The notes below the pieces were generated by a model, which was not told the DNA's origin, made no database searches, and worked only from the letters and a program-made list of their open reading frames with translations. 64,000 nucleotides of DNA, from assembly GCA_024138015.1 (NCBI GenBank), contig JAMXBB010000007.1, forward strand, positions 67,400,421 through 67,464,420, in the 5' to 3' direction. Of this stretch, positions 25,260 to 36,341 are shown in pieces; positions within the stretch are counted from its first letter, which is position 1, and every line of letters begins with the position of its first letter. The position numbers were made by a program, and so were the translations under genes. This DNA is from Lumnitzera littorea. Taxonomy: Eukaryota; Streptophyta; Magnoliopsida; Myrtales; Combretaceae.

Positions 25260-25424
25260 GTAAAAGATGAATCATGATCCAGTATTTTATGAAATTTTGT
25301 AATAAATTACCTCTGTTCTTCAAATGATTATACTCGAAAGAGAGTGCCCCTAAATAAAACCAGTTTCTTTTCCATTTACTCCTGTCTTACTTACACTCTT
25401 CCTTTTACATACTTTTCTTTTTCT
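25260..25424 (+). other. Intron-like segment between protease and RT
   Basis: The gag-pro and RT frames are separated by a stop-rich gap. It begins with a good donor (CTAGG then GTAAAAG at 25260) and ends with a long pyrimidine tract (25380-25425) reading ttctctgg, where an acceptor cag would be expected. Ogre elements are known for an intron at this position. Here the acceptor AG appears lost by mutation. Confidence 0.45.
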
Positions 25425-25599
25425 CTGGATCCAACGATCCGAATAAAGGTCACAAATACCTCGCGCAGATAGGTGATGAAAATATTGATATCACTTTCGG
25501 CCCTACTAGGTTAGCTGTTGGGAGTGATGTCAATGACCATAATGACGTGCAAGAAAGCTAGCAAAAACATGAAATGAGTAGAATTTCGATTGATAAGCC

Positions 25600-26570
25600 A
25601 ATCGAGATAATTAATGTCGGGACCAATGATAACCCTAAGGTATTGAAGATTGGGGAAATTTTGAAAGAAAATTAAAAGACAGAGATGACCACATTACTAT
25701 CTAAATACCAAGACATATTCGCATGGTCTTATGAAGACATGCTTGGATTAGATCCGTCGATCATAGTCCATCGTTTACCTACATGAGAGGATATCAAATC
25801 TAAGAAACAAAAGTTAAGAAGATTCTAACTAGATGTTCTGTTGAAAATCAAGGAAGAAGTCAGAAAATTACTAGAGGTCAGTTTTATCGAAGTATCTGAT
25901 TATCCCGAGTAAGTGGCTAACATCGTACCCGTAACAAAGAAGAATGGAAAAGTTAGAGTGTACATGGACTTTCAAGACCTTAATCAAGCAACCCCTAAAG
26001 ATAATTTTCCCTTGCCCCATATCGATGTCTTAGTCGATAACACAGCTGGAAACCATATTTTCTCTTTCATGGATGGATTTTTCGGGTATAACCAAATCCG
26101 AATGGCTGAAGAAGATAAAGCCAAGACAATGTTCATCACAACTTAGGGTACGTTTTGCTATAAAGTGATGCGTTTTGGACTCAAAAATATCGGGACAACT
26201 TACCAAAGGGCCATGGTAGCAATCTTTCATGACATGATGCATAAAAAAGTTGAAGTATATATGGATGATATGATTGCCAAGTCCAAGGAAGGGAAAATCA
26301 TGTGGAAAATTTGAAGAGATTGTTTGATAGATTAAGAAAATTCCAAATAAAGCTCAACCTAAAGAAATGTACTTTCAGAGTGACTTTAGGGAAATTATTA
26401 AGTTTTATAATTAGCCAAAGGAGCATCGAAGTGGATCCTGATAAAGTCAAAGCGATAGTTGACCTGCCTCCGCCATACATACTCAAAGAAATCAGAGGTT
26501 TGTTGGGCCATTTAAACTATATAGCCCGATTCATATCCCAACTCACAAACAAGTGATGTCCTTTGTTTAA
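25600..26570 (+). pseudogene. Reverse transcriptase of Ogre/Tat element, disrupted
   Basis: The frame includes KYQDIFAWSYEDM (25710-25745), VTKKNGKVRVYMDFQDLN (25930-25990), NFPLPHIDVLVDNTAG, FSFMDGFFGYNQI and the palm box YMDDM at 26258-26272, which keeps both catalytic aspartates. Stops replace Trp at 25910-25912 and 26144-26146. A one-base deletion near 26290-26293 shifts the frame, so the thumb region (NLKRLFDRLRKFQIKLNLKK) continues in the +1 frame at 26302-26556. It would copy the element RNA into cDNA if intact. Confidence 0.92.
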
Positions 26571-27060
26571 GTTGTTAAAAAAGAATGCCAAGATCAGCTG
26601 AGATGAAGAGTACAAACAGGCCTTTACAACAATCAAAGAATACCTCATGAACCCTCCAATTCTAGTAGCTTCAAAACCTGGGAAGCCTTTATTCCTATAC
26701 TTGATAATATTACCAGAGTCTATAGGGTGCATGCTTGGCTAAAAGGATGAGGAAGGGAATGAACGGGCTGTGTACTACTTGAGTAAGAAATTTACTGAAG
26801 GGGAGCAGAAATATTCAAAGATTGAAAGAACTTGTTGTGCTTTGGTCTGGATAATACATCGACTCGGACAATACACTCTCTACTAATAGGTTGAATTGCT
26901 CACTTAGTACGATCCCCTAAAGTATTTAGTAGACAAACCGATCCTAATTGGCAAAATCTTAAAATGGCAAATGCTGTTATTAGAGTTCGACATTATATAC
27001 GTGAATCAGAATTCTGTCAAAAGGCAAGCTTTGGCAGATCAATTGGTAAAAAAATCCCTC
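26570..27060 (+). pseudogene. First (Ty3-type) RNase H, disrupted
   Basis: Follows RT directly. Readable blocks include GNERAVYYLSKKFTEGEQKYSKIERTC (split here into YYLSKKFTEGEQKYS and KIERTC) and LALADQL-like sequence near 27030-27050, matching the gypsy RNase H that degrades the RNA strand. Several stops are present. A frameshift occurs between about 27045 and 27100, because the downstream domain is in another frame. Confidence 0.8.
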
Positions 27061-27099
27061 CAATAGCACTCCCCAAGAGTTATAAGTCAATTTCCTCGA

Positions 27100-27545
27100 A
27101 TGAGGATGTCTTAGCAATTGAAGGAAACTCTAATAAAGGAGAAGATGATGAGCCACCAAAATGGAAAATGTTCTTTAATGGTGTAGCCAACGTGTCTAGG
27201 TGTAGGATTGGGGTAATACTAATATCCCCTGAAGGTATTCAATATCCTGTGGCCAAAAGGTTTGTTTTCCCATACACTAATAATATTACTAAGTACGAAG
27301 CATGTATCATGGGACTCAAGATGGCCCTAGATGAAGACATTCAAGAATTAGAAGTGCCCAGGGACTCTTCGCTCATTATTGGCCAAGCTTGGGGAGAATA
27401 CAAGACTAAAGATCCTAAATTGATGCCTCATCACCGACACTTAACTAAATCGGTGGAGAATTTCAAAGAAATCACCTTCAATCATGTACCGAGGACTCAG
27501 AATCAATTTACTGATGCCTTAGCCACACTAGCATCTATGATCTAG
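27100..27545 (+). pseudogene. Second (archaeal-like) RNase H of the Tat lineage
   Basis: An open frame carries the extra RNase H typical of Tat/Ogre/Retand elements: WKMFFNGVAN, IGVILISPEG, ITKYEACIMGLKMAL, DSSLIIGQAWGEYKTKDPKL and FNHVPRTQNQFTDALATLASM. The first catalytic aspartate of the YFDG box is asparagine (FFNG). The glutamate of KYEAC, the DSS aspartate and the TDAL aspartate remain. The first ~45 codons of the longer open frame (26964-27100) are out of frame relative to the family. The tandem RNase H pair is the clearest clade marker in the element. Confidence 0.92.
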
Positions 27546-27689
27546 ATATCTGGTGGAGTTAAGATTCAGCCTCTTACTATTGAAATTGAAAATAAGCCTA
27601 CCTTTTGCTTAACAATTGAGGGTATGAATGACCAAAACCCACAGTACCATGATGTTAAGACATTCCTACAATAAGGCGCATACCTTGAA

Positions 27690-28902
27690 GAGGTCGAAAA
27701 AAAGGACAAAAAGATGATTAAGAGATTGGCCACTCAATTCTTAGTAAGCAAGTCCACCTTATATGGATGCTCATTTGACGGTACACTTTTAAGGTGTGTA
27801 GACGACAAAGAAGCTGAGAAGTTAATGAAAGAAGTACATGAAGGAATACATGAAGGAGTATGTGGCCCTCACATGAATGGATACATGCAAGTGAAGAAAA
27901 TCATGTGGTTAGGGTATTATTTGTCAATAATGGAAAATGATTGCATCAAACATGTTAGGTACTATCATTTATACTAGGTTTATGCAAATAAGATAAATGC
28001 TTCACCTCAGGAATTACATGCCCTCTCAGTACCATGGCCTTTCTCAATGTAGGGCATAGATATCATCGGCCCGATCACTCCAAAAGCATCCAATAGGCAT
28101 CGCTTTATACTACTGGCCATCAACTACTTCAGCAAATGGGTCAAAGCTTTTTCTTACTTGAGCATTACTAAAGGGGTCATAGTTAAGTTCATCAAAAGAA
28201 ACATCTTAGCCCGATACGGGACTCTGGAAATGATCATTATTGACAATGGTACCAATCTCAACAACAAACTTATGTCAAAACTATGCCGACAGTTCCGGAT
28301 CATTTACAGGAACTCTACTCCTTATTGACCCCAAATGAATGGAGCCATCGAAGCAGCCAACAGAAACCTCAAAAGAATCATTGAAAAAATGGCTGTCACA
28401 TATAAGGACTGGCATGAGATGTTACCTATTGCACTCATGGCATATCGGACTTCCATCAAAACATCGATTGGGGGCAACACCATACTCTTTAGTATACGGC
28501 ACTGAAGCAACGTTACTAGTAGAGGTCAAGATCCCGTCGCTTAGGGTACTATTAGAAACTCAGTTGGACAAAGCCGATTAGATAAAGAAACGCATCGAGT
28601 AGCTAAATCTGATTGATGAAAAGAGATTAATAGCCCTATGTCATAATCAATGTTATCAACAAAAAATGGCTTGGGCCTTCCACAAAAGGGTACGACCCCA
28701 GAACCTCAAAGAAAGAGATTTGGTGTTAATTAAAGCTATCCCTAATACATAAGACTCTAGAGGGAAATTTGCTCCTAATTATGGGTATCCTTATGTCATG
28801 AAGCGAGTATTATCGGAAGAGGCTTTGATTTTGTCCCAAATGGATGGTCTAGATTTGAGAGACCCTGTAAATGCTAATACTATAAAATTATACTATCTAT
28901 AA
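27690..28902 (+). pseudogene. Integrase of Ogre/Tat element, disrupted
   Basis: The N-terminal zinc-binding region (27714-27977) has the EVHEGI...CGPH block, but the final cysteine pair is gone (YYHLY where the family has CxxC). A 12-bp direct duplication (catgaaggaata type) inserts HEGI there. The core keeps all three catalytic residues: Asp at 28059, Asp at 28242 and Glu at 28350, the last two 35 residues apart (DD35E). The C-terminal GKFAPNYGYPYVMKRV and MDGLDLRDPVNANTIKLYYL blocks end at TAA 28900-28902. Stops at 28050 (Trp position) and in the YxPQMNGA block break the frame. Confidence 0.92.
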
Positions 28903-29629
28903 GAAGTCAGTAGAAATTTTGCTCAAAACGCAAAAATGCTAGTAATCTTGAACATCATTGTAGTCTAATTTTCATTATCTATAAGCAAATTTGGTATCCT
29001 TAGCCGTTATCGTCATTGGAATAATCACCCTCTCCATGGAAAAATTCAATTCACTTTACTCCATTTAATCGAACCCATACACTGTAAATATGAGAGGAGT
29101 TAAGGAATGAGATCTAAAACATTGGTAATTAACAAAATTCTTTAAAATACCTTATTGCGAATTGATCTCCCTCGATAGGGAGTTTTATTGTCTGTTTTTC
29201 AAGGGAATGCAAAACCTAAGCAAGCAATCACAACAGATGAGAATAAGGCTTTTGGTTTATAAAAGTTCCAAAGAGATAAAAACAGTGGGTGGCTTTCTGT
29301 ATCGGGTTAATTTCCATGATTTCTCTAAAAGAGCCAGCGAAGTTTTAAACGTTCTACATCAAGAACATCTAGGTTGATAACAAGGGACTAAAACATAAGT
29401 AGGTGATTTTTTATGGGGCTTTTCAAAAAGGTTTGACAATTTAAGCACTATTGATAAAGACCAGGTAAGTATTTCCACACAATGTTAACACACCGATTTT
29501 TGAATCTTACACTTGCATTTAAACCAGTTTTTACTCCCAGCAATCTTTTTGAACCAACCCATAAAGCATTCACTTTATACATTTAGTGTTTGTCCAACCT
29601 CCAAAGATACAATCCTAATTCGGTTCATC
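28903..29629 (+). other. 3' untranslated region, non-repetitive part
   Basis: Follows the pol stop. No conserved coding sequence is seen, and a 71-codon open frame at 29162 matches nothing that I recognise. It leads into the two tandem arrays. Confidence 0.6.
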
Positions 29630-29835
29630 CTTCTAATCCATAAGGCACTTCCCCTCACTAAGTTTCTCTCAAGCCAATCCATAGGGAACTTCCCCTCATT
29701 AAGTTTCCCTCAAGCAAGCCTATAAGGTACTTCCACTCCATTCACCAAATTTTTCTCAAGCAGGTCCATAGGGCACTTCCTTTCGCCAAGTTTTTTCTTA
29801 GCAAGCCCGTAAGGCACTTCTCTTCATTGGTTCCT
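29630..29835 (+). repeat. 41-bp tandem array in the element's 3' UTR
   Basis: Five units carry an aaggcacttc-type core followed by aagtttctctcaagc. The cores are at 29642, 29683, 29724, 29770 and 29811, spaced 41, 41, 46 and 41 bp. A weaker unit may precede them near 29563. Confidence 0.85.
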
Positions 29836-29849
29836 TTTGACGCAACACC

Positions 29850-30770
29850 AAGTTTAGGATTGCTAGTCCCCGAGAGACACTCCTGCCTAGGTTAGTAAGC
29901 CTTGTGAGGCATGATTAGGTTTTAGATCGATCCCATTTTAAGATTACTAATCTTCGAGAGATGCTCCACCTAGGTTAGTAAGCCTTGTAAGGCATAACCA
30001 GGTTTTAGATCGATCTCATTTTTTAGTTGCTAGTCCTTGAGAGACACTCTTGCCTAAGTTAGTGAGCCTTGTGAGGCATGACTAGGTTTTAGATCGGTCC
30101 CATTCTAAGGTTGCTAGTCCCCAAGAGACACTTCCATCTAAGTTAGTAAGTCTTTTGAGGCACGACTAGTTTTTAGACCAATACTATTTTAGAGTTGTTA
30201 GTTCCCAAGAGATGCTTTGGCTTAAGTTAATGAGCCTAATGAGGCACAACTAGGTTTTAGACCAATCCCATTTTAAGGTTGCTAGTCCCCAAGAGACACT
30301 CCTGCCTAAGTTAGTGAGCCTAATGAGGCACGACCAGGTTTTAGATCGATCCCATTTTAAGGTTGTTAATCCCCGAGAGACGCTCTCGCCTAAGTTAATG
30401 AGCCTAGCGAAGCACGATTAGGTTTTAGATCGATCCCATTTTAAGGTTGCTAATCCTCAAGAGATGCTCCTACCTAGGTTAATGAACCTTGTGAGGTACG
30501 ACCAAGTTTTAGATCGATCCCATTTTAAGATTACTAGTCCTCGAGAGACTCTCCTACTTAGGTTAGTGAGCCTAATGAGACATAATTAGGTTTTAGATCG
30601 ATCTCATTTTAGGATTGCTAGTCCCTAAGAGACGCTCTCACCCAAGTCAGTGAGCTTAGTAAGGCACGATCTAGTTTTAGATCAATTCCAACACAAGATC
30701 GTTTGTCCCTTAGAAACACTCCCACTTAGGTTAGCAAGCCTAGAGAGGCATAACCAGGTTTCATTTCTTC
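29850..30770 (+). repeat. 84-bp tandem array (11 units) in the element's 3' UTR
   Basis: Units carry the landmarks tgctagtcc, gagagac, ttagtgagcc, gaggca and ttttagatcgatcccatttta. The tgctagtc anchor falls at 29861, 29945, 30028, 30112, 30196, 30280, 30364, 30448, 30532, 30616 and 30700, so ten intervals are all 84 bp except one of 83. Units are diverged by substitutions but almost free of indels. Each contains a small hairpin (GCCT-TGTG-AGGC type). Such arrays in 3' UTRs are known from Tat-lineage elements and can seed satellites. Confidence 0.95.
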
Positions 30771-30887
30771 ATCTAAATCGATTTTAGGATAGCTATAATT
30801 GTTTTAGAGTCGTCCTGAAAGCAAAAATAGTATCTTTTTATCTTTGTGACAAAGTTTAATTTAAATTTCACCACAAAGAAAGGCAAC

Positions 30888-33538
30888 TATAAACACTTAA
30901 TTTTTGCCCCTTTTATTTTTATTTTCATTATTTTTCTTTCTTTTCTCTTTAGGCCCTAAATAAAAAAAAACACAAAAAATTAGGAAATTAAAGAAAACCC
31001 AAAAATGAAGAAATAAAAAAAAAAAAGAAATTTTGAAAAAATACAAAAAAAATGGAAAATTTTAAGAAATTTGAAAAGTCATAGAAAATTTTAAAAAAAA
31101 AAACAAGGAATTTAGAATATAATAAATTTTTTAGGTTGTTTAAATAGAATAGGATTTTAATTTAATTAGATTTAGGAATTAGGCCATTGAACCTGAGTTT
31201 AGATTTAAATATAACTTAGGCTGATCAAGTCTAGTTACACATATGAATAAAGCATAGACCAACGATCTATTGGTTAAACACATAGACTTGGTTTGGGTAT
31301 TAAGTGTGAGGTTTTGGGTTCAAATCTTGGCAAAGGTAGGGAAGCCTTTTTTAGTTTTTGTTAACTAGTATGCTAACACGTGTCAGGGTCTCACTGCATC
31401 ACGTGGGATTGGACAACCTTGTTAACGTGGTGTTATGTGGCATCTACGTGGCATGCCATGTCAGCGTTACGTGTTACGTGTTAACACGTGGCCTGCTGTG
31501 ATAGGTCAGACAACTGTCGTAGCGCCACTTAGTCAATTTTCTCTCCTTTTCCTTTTCTTTCTCTCCTCTTTCTCTCGATTTCCTCTAATTTCCCCATGAT
31601 TTCTTATATTTTCCTTTTTGAACAGTGCACTTTGGGGGAAGATTTGTTCCCTTCTTCATTACAATTTCATCAAATTAGTGATGAAATCGCGGAGCACACG
31701 TAGCTTAGTGTTAATAGTGATCAGGAGCACGTCCAAATTCATACATTAACTCAGTCAAACCAAGCCTCAAAAATTAGAAAAAAAAACTTAAATTTCGATT
31801 CTTCTCATTCAACTCCAATTCAAACTTTCCTTATTTCTAGGCTAATTTTGAGTATATAAAGGGTGTTATAGGTGATCATGGAGGAGATACAACCACACAC
31901 AACTAGCAAAATCACTCGACAAACTCTCTCACTCTCGTTTTCTCTCTCTAATTGCAGCTCTCTCTTTCTCTCTCCGATTCTCTCTCTCTACTCGACTTCA
32001 AGCAAAGCTACCACCCTTACTAGCTTCCCTACACCATCAACTCCCTAACTTAACTCCTCTTAACCTCTGTTGTGCCCCCTAGCAACGCCACCAAGTTCAC
32101 CGCCACTTAACCTTAACCACCGCGAGCCTTAGCTCTAGACATTATCGTAACCACCACAACAAAGCAAAACTAACCTACCATGGCTCTCCTCGACCTCTAA
32201 AACCCCTAACCCAACCAACCACTAGCCTCCAACAACCATGTCTTACGCCACCCAAACACTACCGCCAACCACCAAATGACCACCTTAAGCCATGGCATTG
32301 AACTTAACCCCAAACCACCCTATTCTCAATCCAAAACTTACAAAAAACTGCTTACTGCCTTGATTTGGCCACCAAAATAGTCGAAATCAACCCCAAGCCG
32401 CCGCTATATTGAAGATAGTGGAATCCGACCTGTGTGTCCAACCCAACTCGATCCAATCCGCGTGTCTGACCCAACCTGAGATTTGAGATCTGACCCGACC
32501 TACATCTCTCCTAGTCTGAACCAACTCCAATCCTCTTTCTGTTTTATTTTTATTTATTTTATTCATTTGTTTCTTTTTTCAATTGTTGTTGGTGTTTTTT
32601 TTTTTTTGTATAAATGTAATAACACCAAAAAAAAAGAAGAAAAAGAAAAAAGAAAAGAAAAAGAAGAAAAGAAAAAAAAAGAAAAGAGTAATCTTGTTTT
32701 ATTTTTATTTTTTTTATTTTACTAGTTTAATAAAGATAGATAAAATGTAATAAGTAAAAAATAAATAAGATGATATAATAAAATTAAAATAAAATAAGTA
32801 GGATAGGAAATAAAATTTTTTTATCACTTATAAATATTGATTTTCAAAAAAATAAAAATAAATCAACTAATTTTCAAATTGAGATCATTTAAAATTTCCA
32901 AAAATAAAAACCAATTTAAGGCCTTTTAGAAAATTTTTTTAAACAAATCTAAATAGGTAAAAATGTAAACCCGGTTGTTTTATAAAAACTAAAATCAACT
33001 CAACCTACTAAAGTTTTTATTAAAAAGAAACTACGTAAGTCTGATTTTGAATAACGGATACATAGGCACCTACGGAACGATGGTAAAAAACGAAGAACTT
33101 AATTTCCCTTTTCCTTTAGTTTAGATTGTTTTGTTTATCTAATTAGAGTAATTAGATTGAGTCTTGTCTTTCAAAATTAAAAGGTGAGTTTTAAGTTTAA
33201 TTCTAATTTTGGAAAGTCAATAGTACCCGCAAAGGTTTAAAATTCCTAACTCCCAGACCAAAATCTCTAGTTTTCAAAAAATCATTTTACAAAAAATTTG
33301 GTTTTGAATCAATAGATCGGTAGTTAAGTTATAATCAATCCACCCAATTGGTTATAACTTAACTCCTTTTCTCAACTTCGATCGGATGGCGATTCCAATA
33401 CCTCTTTAAATTAAAAGAATGATTTTATTTAAACCCTAGTCGATGATCAATATTAAACGGGTAAAGTTTAATGCTGATAGATTTAAAGAAAGCCTAATTT
33501 TATAAAAATAACCAGAGAGTGAAAAACCAGGCTTGACA
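30888..33538 (+). repeat. 3' LTR of the Ogre/Tat element
   Basis: Aligns along its whole length with 17553-20109. It begins TATAAACACT (the canonical TG mutated to TA) after a purine-rich tract acaaagaaaggcaac and ends GGCTTGACA. It is about 94 bp longer than the 5' copy, mainly because of extra sequence near 31505-31560 and an enlarged CT-rich stretch near 31925-31990. The TATA box is at 31853-31860, and three CACGTG boxes are at 31377, 31400 and 31485. Confidence 0.92.
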
Positions 33539-36341
33539 TATATAATGAGATTTTTTTTTCTTTTTAGTTTGTATCATTGTTGGGGTTTTCCACTCTAGGG
33601 TGTTATATTAAGTCCACTCAAATTGCTAACGCTCTTGGGCCAAGAGAAATTATGAAAAATTAATAATAATAAACTTAAGTAAAGCTTCATGAAACGAAAA
33701 ATGATTTAATGGTATTAATACCCAAAAGAGCAAGTGGAGTCAACAAATGTTACACTTTTTTTTTTTTTTAGTCCTTTTATATACCTTGAAGCCTTTAAGA
33801 GATTGAAGTTGAGAGCAAAGTAAAGGCTAATCTTTCCAAATTTTATTTGAATAATAGGGATTAAAAATCCCAAGTTATAAAGGAAATTAAAGAAATTTAA
33901 ATGTAAAAAGTAAAATCATCCCATCCATCCAAATTTAAAAAGACCATTGCAAACAATATTAAACCATTCTAGAAAAGAAATGAAAAAATTAGATCATTTC
34001 CTCTCTCATGCTTTCTTGAAATAATTCGTCATTGGGTACAGGTATAAATAAAAATAAAATCTACTCACAACCTACTCAACATGGTTTGATGATTATTCAT
34101 GTCCAAGAACTAGTTGATATCAGTTGAGCTAAGCTTGAATTTAAGTTACTTAAGCAGTTTATCAAGTAAAGTTTGAGTTTAGTGATATTTAGATTGATTA
34201 ACTCACAAATTTAATTCAACTCAAATCGAGTATATATATATATATATATATGTCGAGTTTTAGTCCTGCTTGGATTATTTTGACTATAAATTGAGTTTAA
34301 ATAAATTTAATCTAATTAACTTTGAGCTTTTGGAGTATTATTTTGAGTTATACTCTAACTCAAAATTTTAAAATTAATTGAGTTCGAATTTGAGCTTAAT
34401 ATTGTATTATCTCAACCTCCTCTTTCATATCCTTTACTAGGGTTTTTCATGGGTGGTTGAATTTGCTTCCCATTATGATGAGTGTATAACACTTGATTAT
34501 GAAAGCCAACTCTTAATTTTCAAAATCAGCTCTGTCAACTCCCATTGATCAACCAACCTGTCAAATGAAAGCTAACAAGTTCGTTTCAACATCCACGTCC
34601 AAATAACTATAATGCCTCGAAAGAAAAAAATAAAACAGCTATTGCAGTCATAACAAATAAAACGAATAAGTGACGTAGCATTCATAAATAACTAGCTGAA
34701 ACGAATAAATTATATATATTTAGTTAATTTTTATAATATAAATTTACTCTAAACAAAAATTATGCATATAAAAGTTAAATAGAATTTATGCTATTAAAAT
34801 ATACTGAAGCAAACAAATAATATTTAGGGCAGCAATAATTTGGATTGTTACAATTTATAAAATTGGAAACTCAATATTCAATGAAAAATAGAAGACCGGC
34901 CAGGCAAAGTTAAAAGTGGCATAAAACTGGAGAACTGCCTGAAAACTAACCCCTGGCCTTATACATATAATTAGAAACGTTTTTATTCTTTTTTTTTTTC
35001 CCATTTTGCTCCAACAAGTTCTTCTTATTGTGAAAGAAGGAAGATGAGAAACCAATGACCACAGTTCCCAGTGAGTAATTAACTCCTTAAAAGTATTCAT
35101 TAGATTATTATCGTGTCGCATCTGTTTATAATTGTTTATAAGAAAGTAGTAAATAATTCATATAGAGACATTAGAAAACTAAATTGAAAATTTCTAACCC
35201 TAATCTTCCTAATTTGTTGCTAAAATCATACATAGCCCTAATTTACTAAATTCATGAACTGAGAATCGATGCTTGTTTCTATTGTTAAAGAGATTAAAAA
35301 CCCTAAATTGTTGAATTAGTATTTTTTTTTTCCAAAAAGAAAAATAGAGAATATTCTAAAACCATCAGTTTAACTATGAATTTCCAATTTCCATTTTAGG
35401 AGTTTCTTTGGTAGCAAACTCTAATTTGTATTACTATTAAAAGATTTAGAACTCTAGATTTGATGTTTAAGTGAATTTTGAGAAGCCTCATTCAATATTA
35501 CTGAAATTCTAATTGCTTTGACTTAAAAGATTTGGAAGCCCTAACTATTTAGTCAATGTAGAGAGTTCAAATTGCTGAATAAGATCAGGAACCAAAGAAA
35601 ATATCCGATTTTGTGGGTCGATACCACATTTTATAACTGAATTTTACTTATTGTTGCAATTAAATATCTAAAATTTGAGCATTAATTTGGTGCTTAAACT
35701 TTACTTATTTTAAATTAATTATTTGATGTTTATTTATTTTTGCAATTAACTATATGAACATTACCTACTTTTTAAAATTAACCAATTAATTGAAGTAACA
35801 TAAATTAATAATCTCAAACATTTTGTAAGATATAAACTGATGTTTTTAAACATTAGGTAGTTAAATTAAAAATGGGTAAATTTCAAACACTTAGCCAGAC
35901 ATTTACCCTTTATAAATTCCGGTAAGTTTTGAAACTCGATTGCATAAATATCACTTCTCGTGTGGATAGAGATAGATACATGCTGAATGGTTAAATATAA
36001 CCACAAAAATGTTGAGAAACCAAATGTATTTTCGAGAGAGACATGGCAGCTAGAAGGAAGAGAGAAAATAGAAAAGATGATGTTGAAAGTCAGTATTTGG
36101 GAACTTGAACCTTAAAAGCTACTATCTTAGCTTCTTGACTCTGGAGAGTGTGGACTTTCTCATATCCTACATCTTATTATACCATTTTTATTTTTTATTT
36201 TTTATTTTTTATGCTTGGTGGACATCTATTAATACATTTAGAAGCACCTTCTTCTAAATCCATCTTTCATTTGACAATACATTGGCGACACAGACACACA
36301 CACACATAAAAAAGAGAAGTTCCATCCTAGTTGCCATACCA
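33539..36341. other. Intergenic and upstream region of the LAZY-like gene
   Basis: AT-rich, no gene recognised. Around 34080-34420 there are many gagtt/aactc words typical of non-autonomous transposon debris. A (TA)n tract lies at 34231-34251, a (TTTTTA)n run near 36183-36210 and a short (CA)n near 36292-36305, just before the start codon of the LAZY-like gene. A 5' UTR probably lies in the last 100 bp, but no TATA box was assigned. Confidence 0.5.
34231..34251. repeat. (TA)n microsatellite
   Basis: About ten uninterrupted TA dinucleotides. Confidence 0.95.

Larger units (their letters stand above)
17553..33538 (+). mobile_element. Full-length degenerate Ogre/Tat-type Ty3/gypsy retrotransposon
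   Basis: Two direct repeats of about 2.6 kb (17553-20109 and 30888-33538) bound an internal region coding on the plus strand for ORF1, gag, protease, RT, RNase H, a second RNase H and integrase. The insertion is flanked by TATAT on both sides (17548-17552 and 33539-33543). The extra ORF before gag, the second RNase H, an intron-like gap between protease and RT, the very long LTRs and a repeat-rich 3' UTR together define the Tat/Ogre lineage. The LTRs differ at very roughly one base in ten by eye, so the insertion is old, and all frames carry stops and shifts. A primer-binding site after 20109 was not identified. Confidence 0.93.

Noticed and set aside
26964..27100. Start of the 193-codon open frame taken as the true start of the second RNase H
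   Set aside because: The first ~45 codons are out of frame with the preceding RNase H; family similarity begins only near 27100.
32483..32725. 80-codon open frame with Lys/Glu-rich tail
   Set aside because: Inside the 3' LTR of the Ogre/Tat element and made from its AT-rich and purine tracts; not maintained in the 5' LTR.
34855..35121. 88-codon minus-strand open frame upstream of the LAZY-like gene
   Set aside because: No family resemblance, no splice or promoter context, and chance frames of this size are expected at this density.
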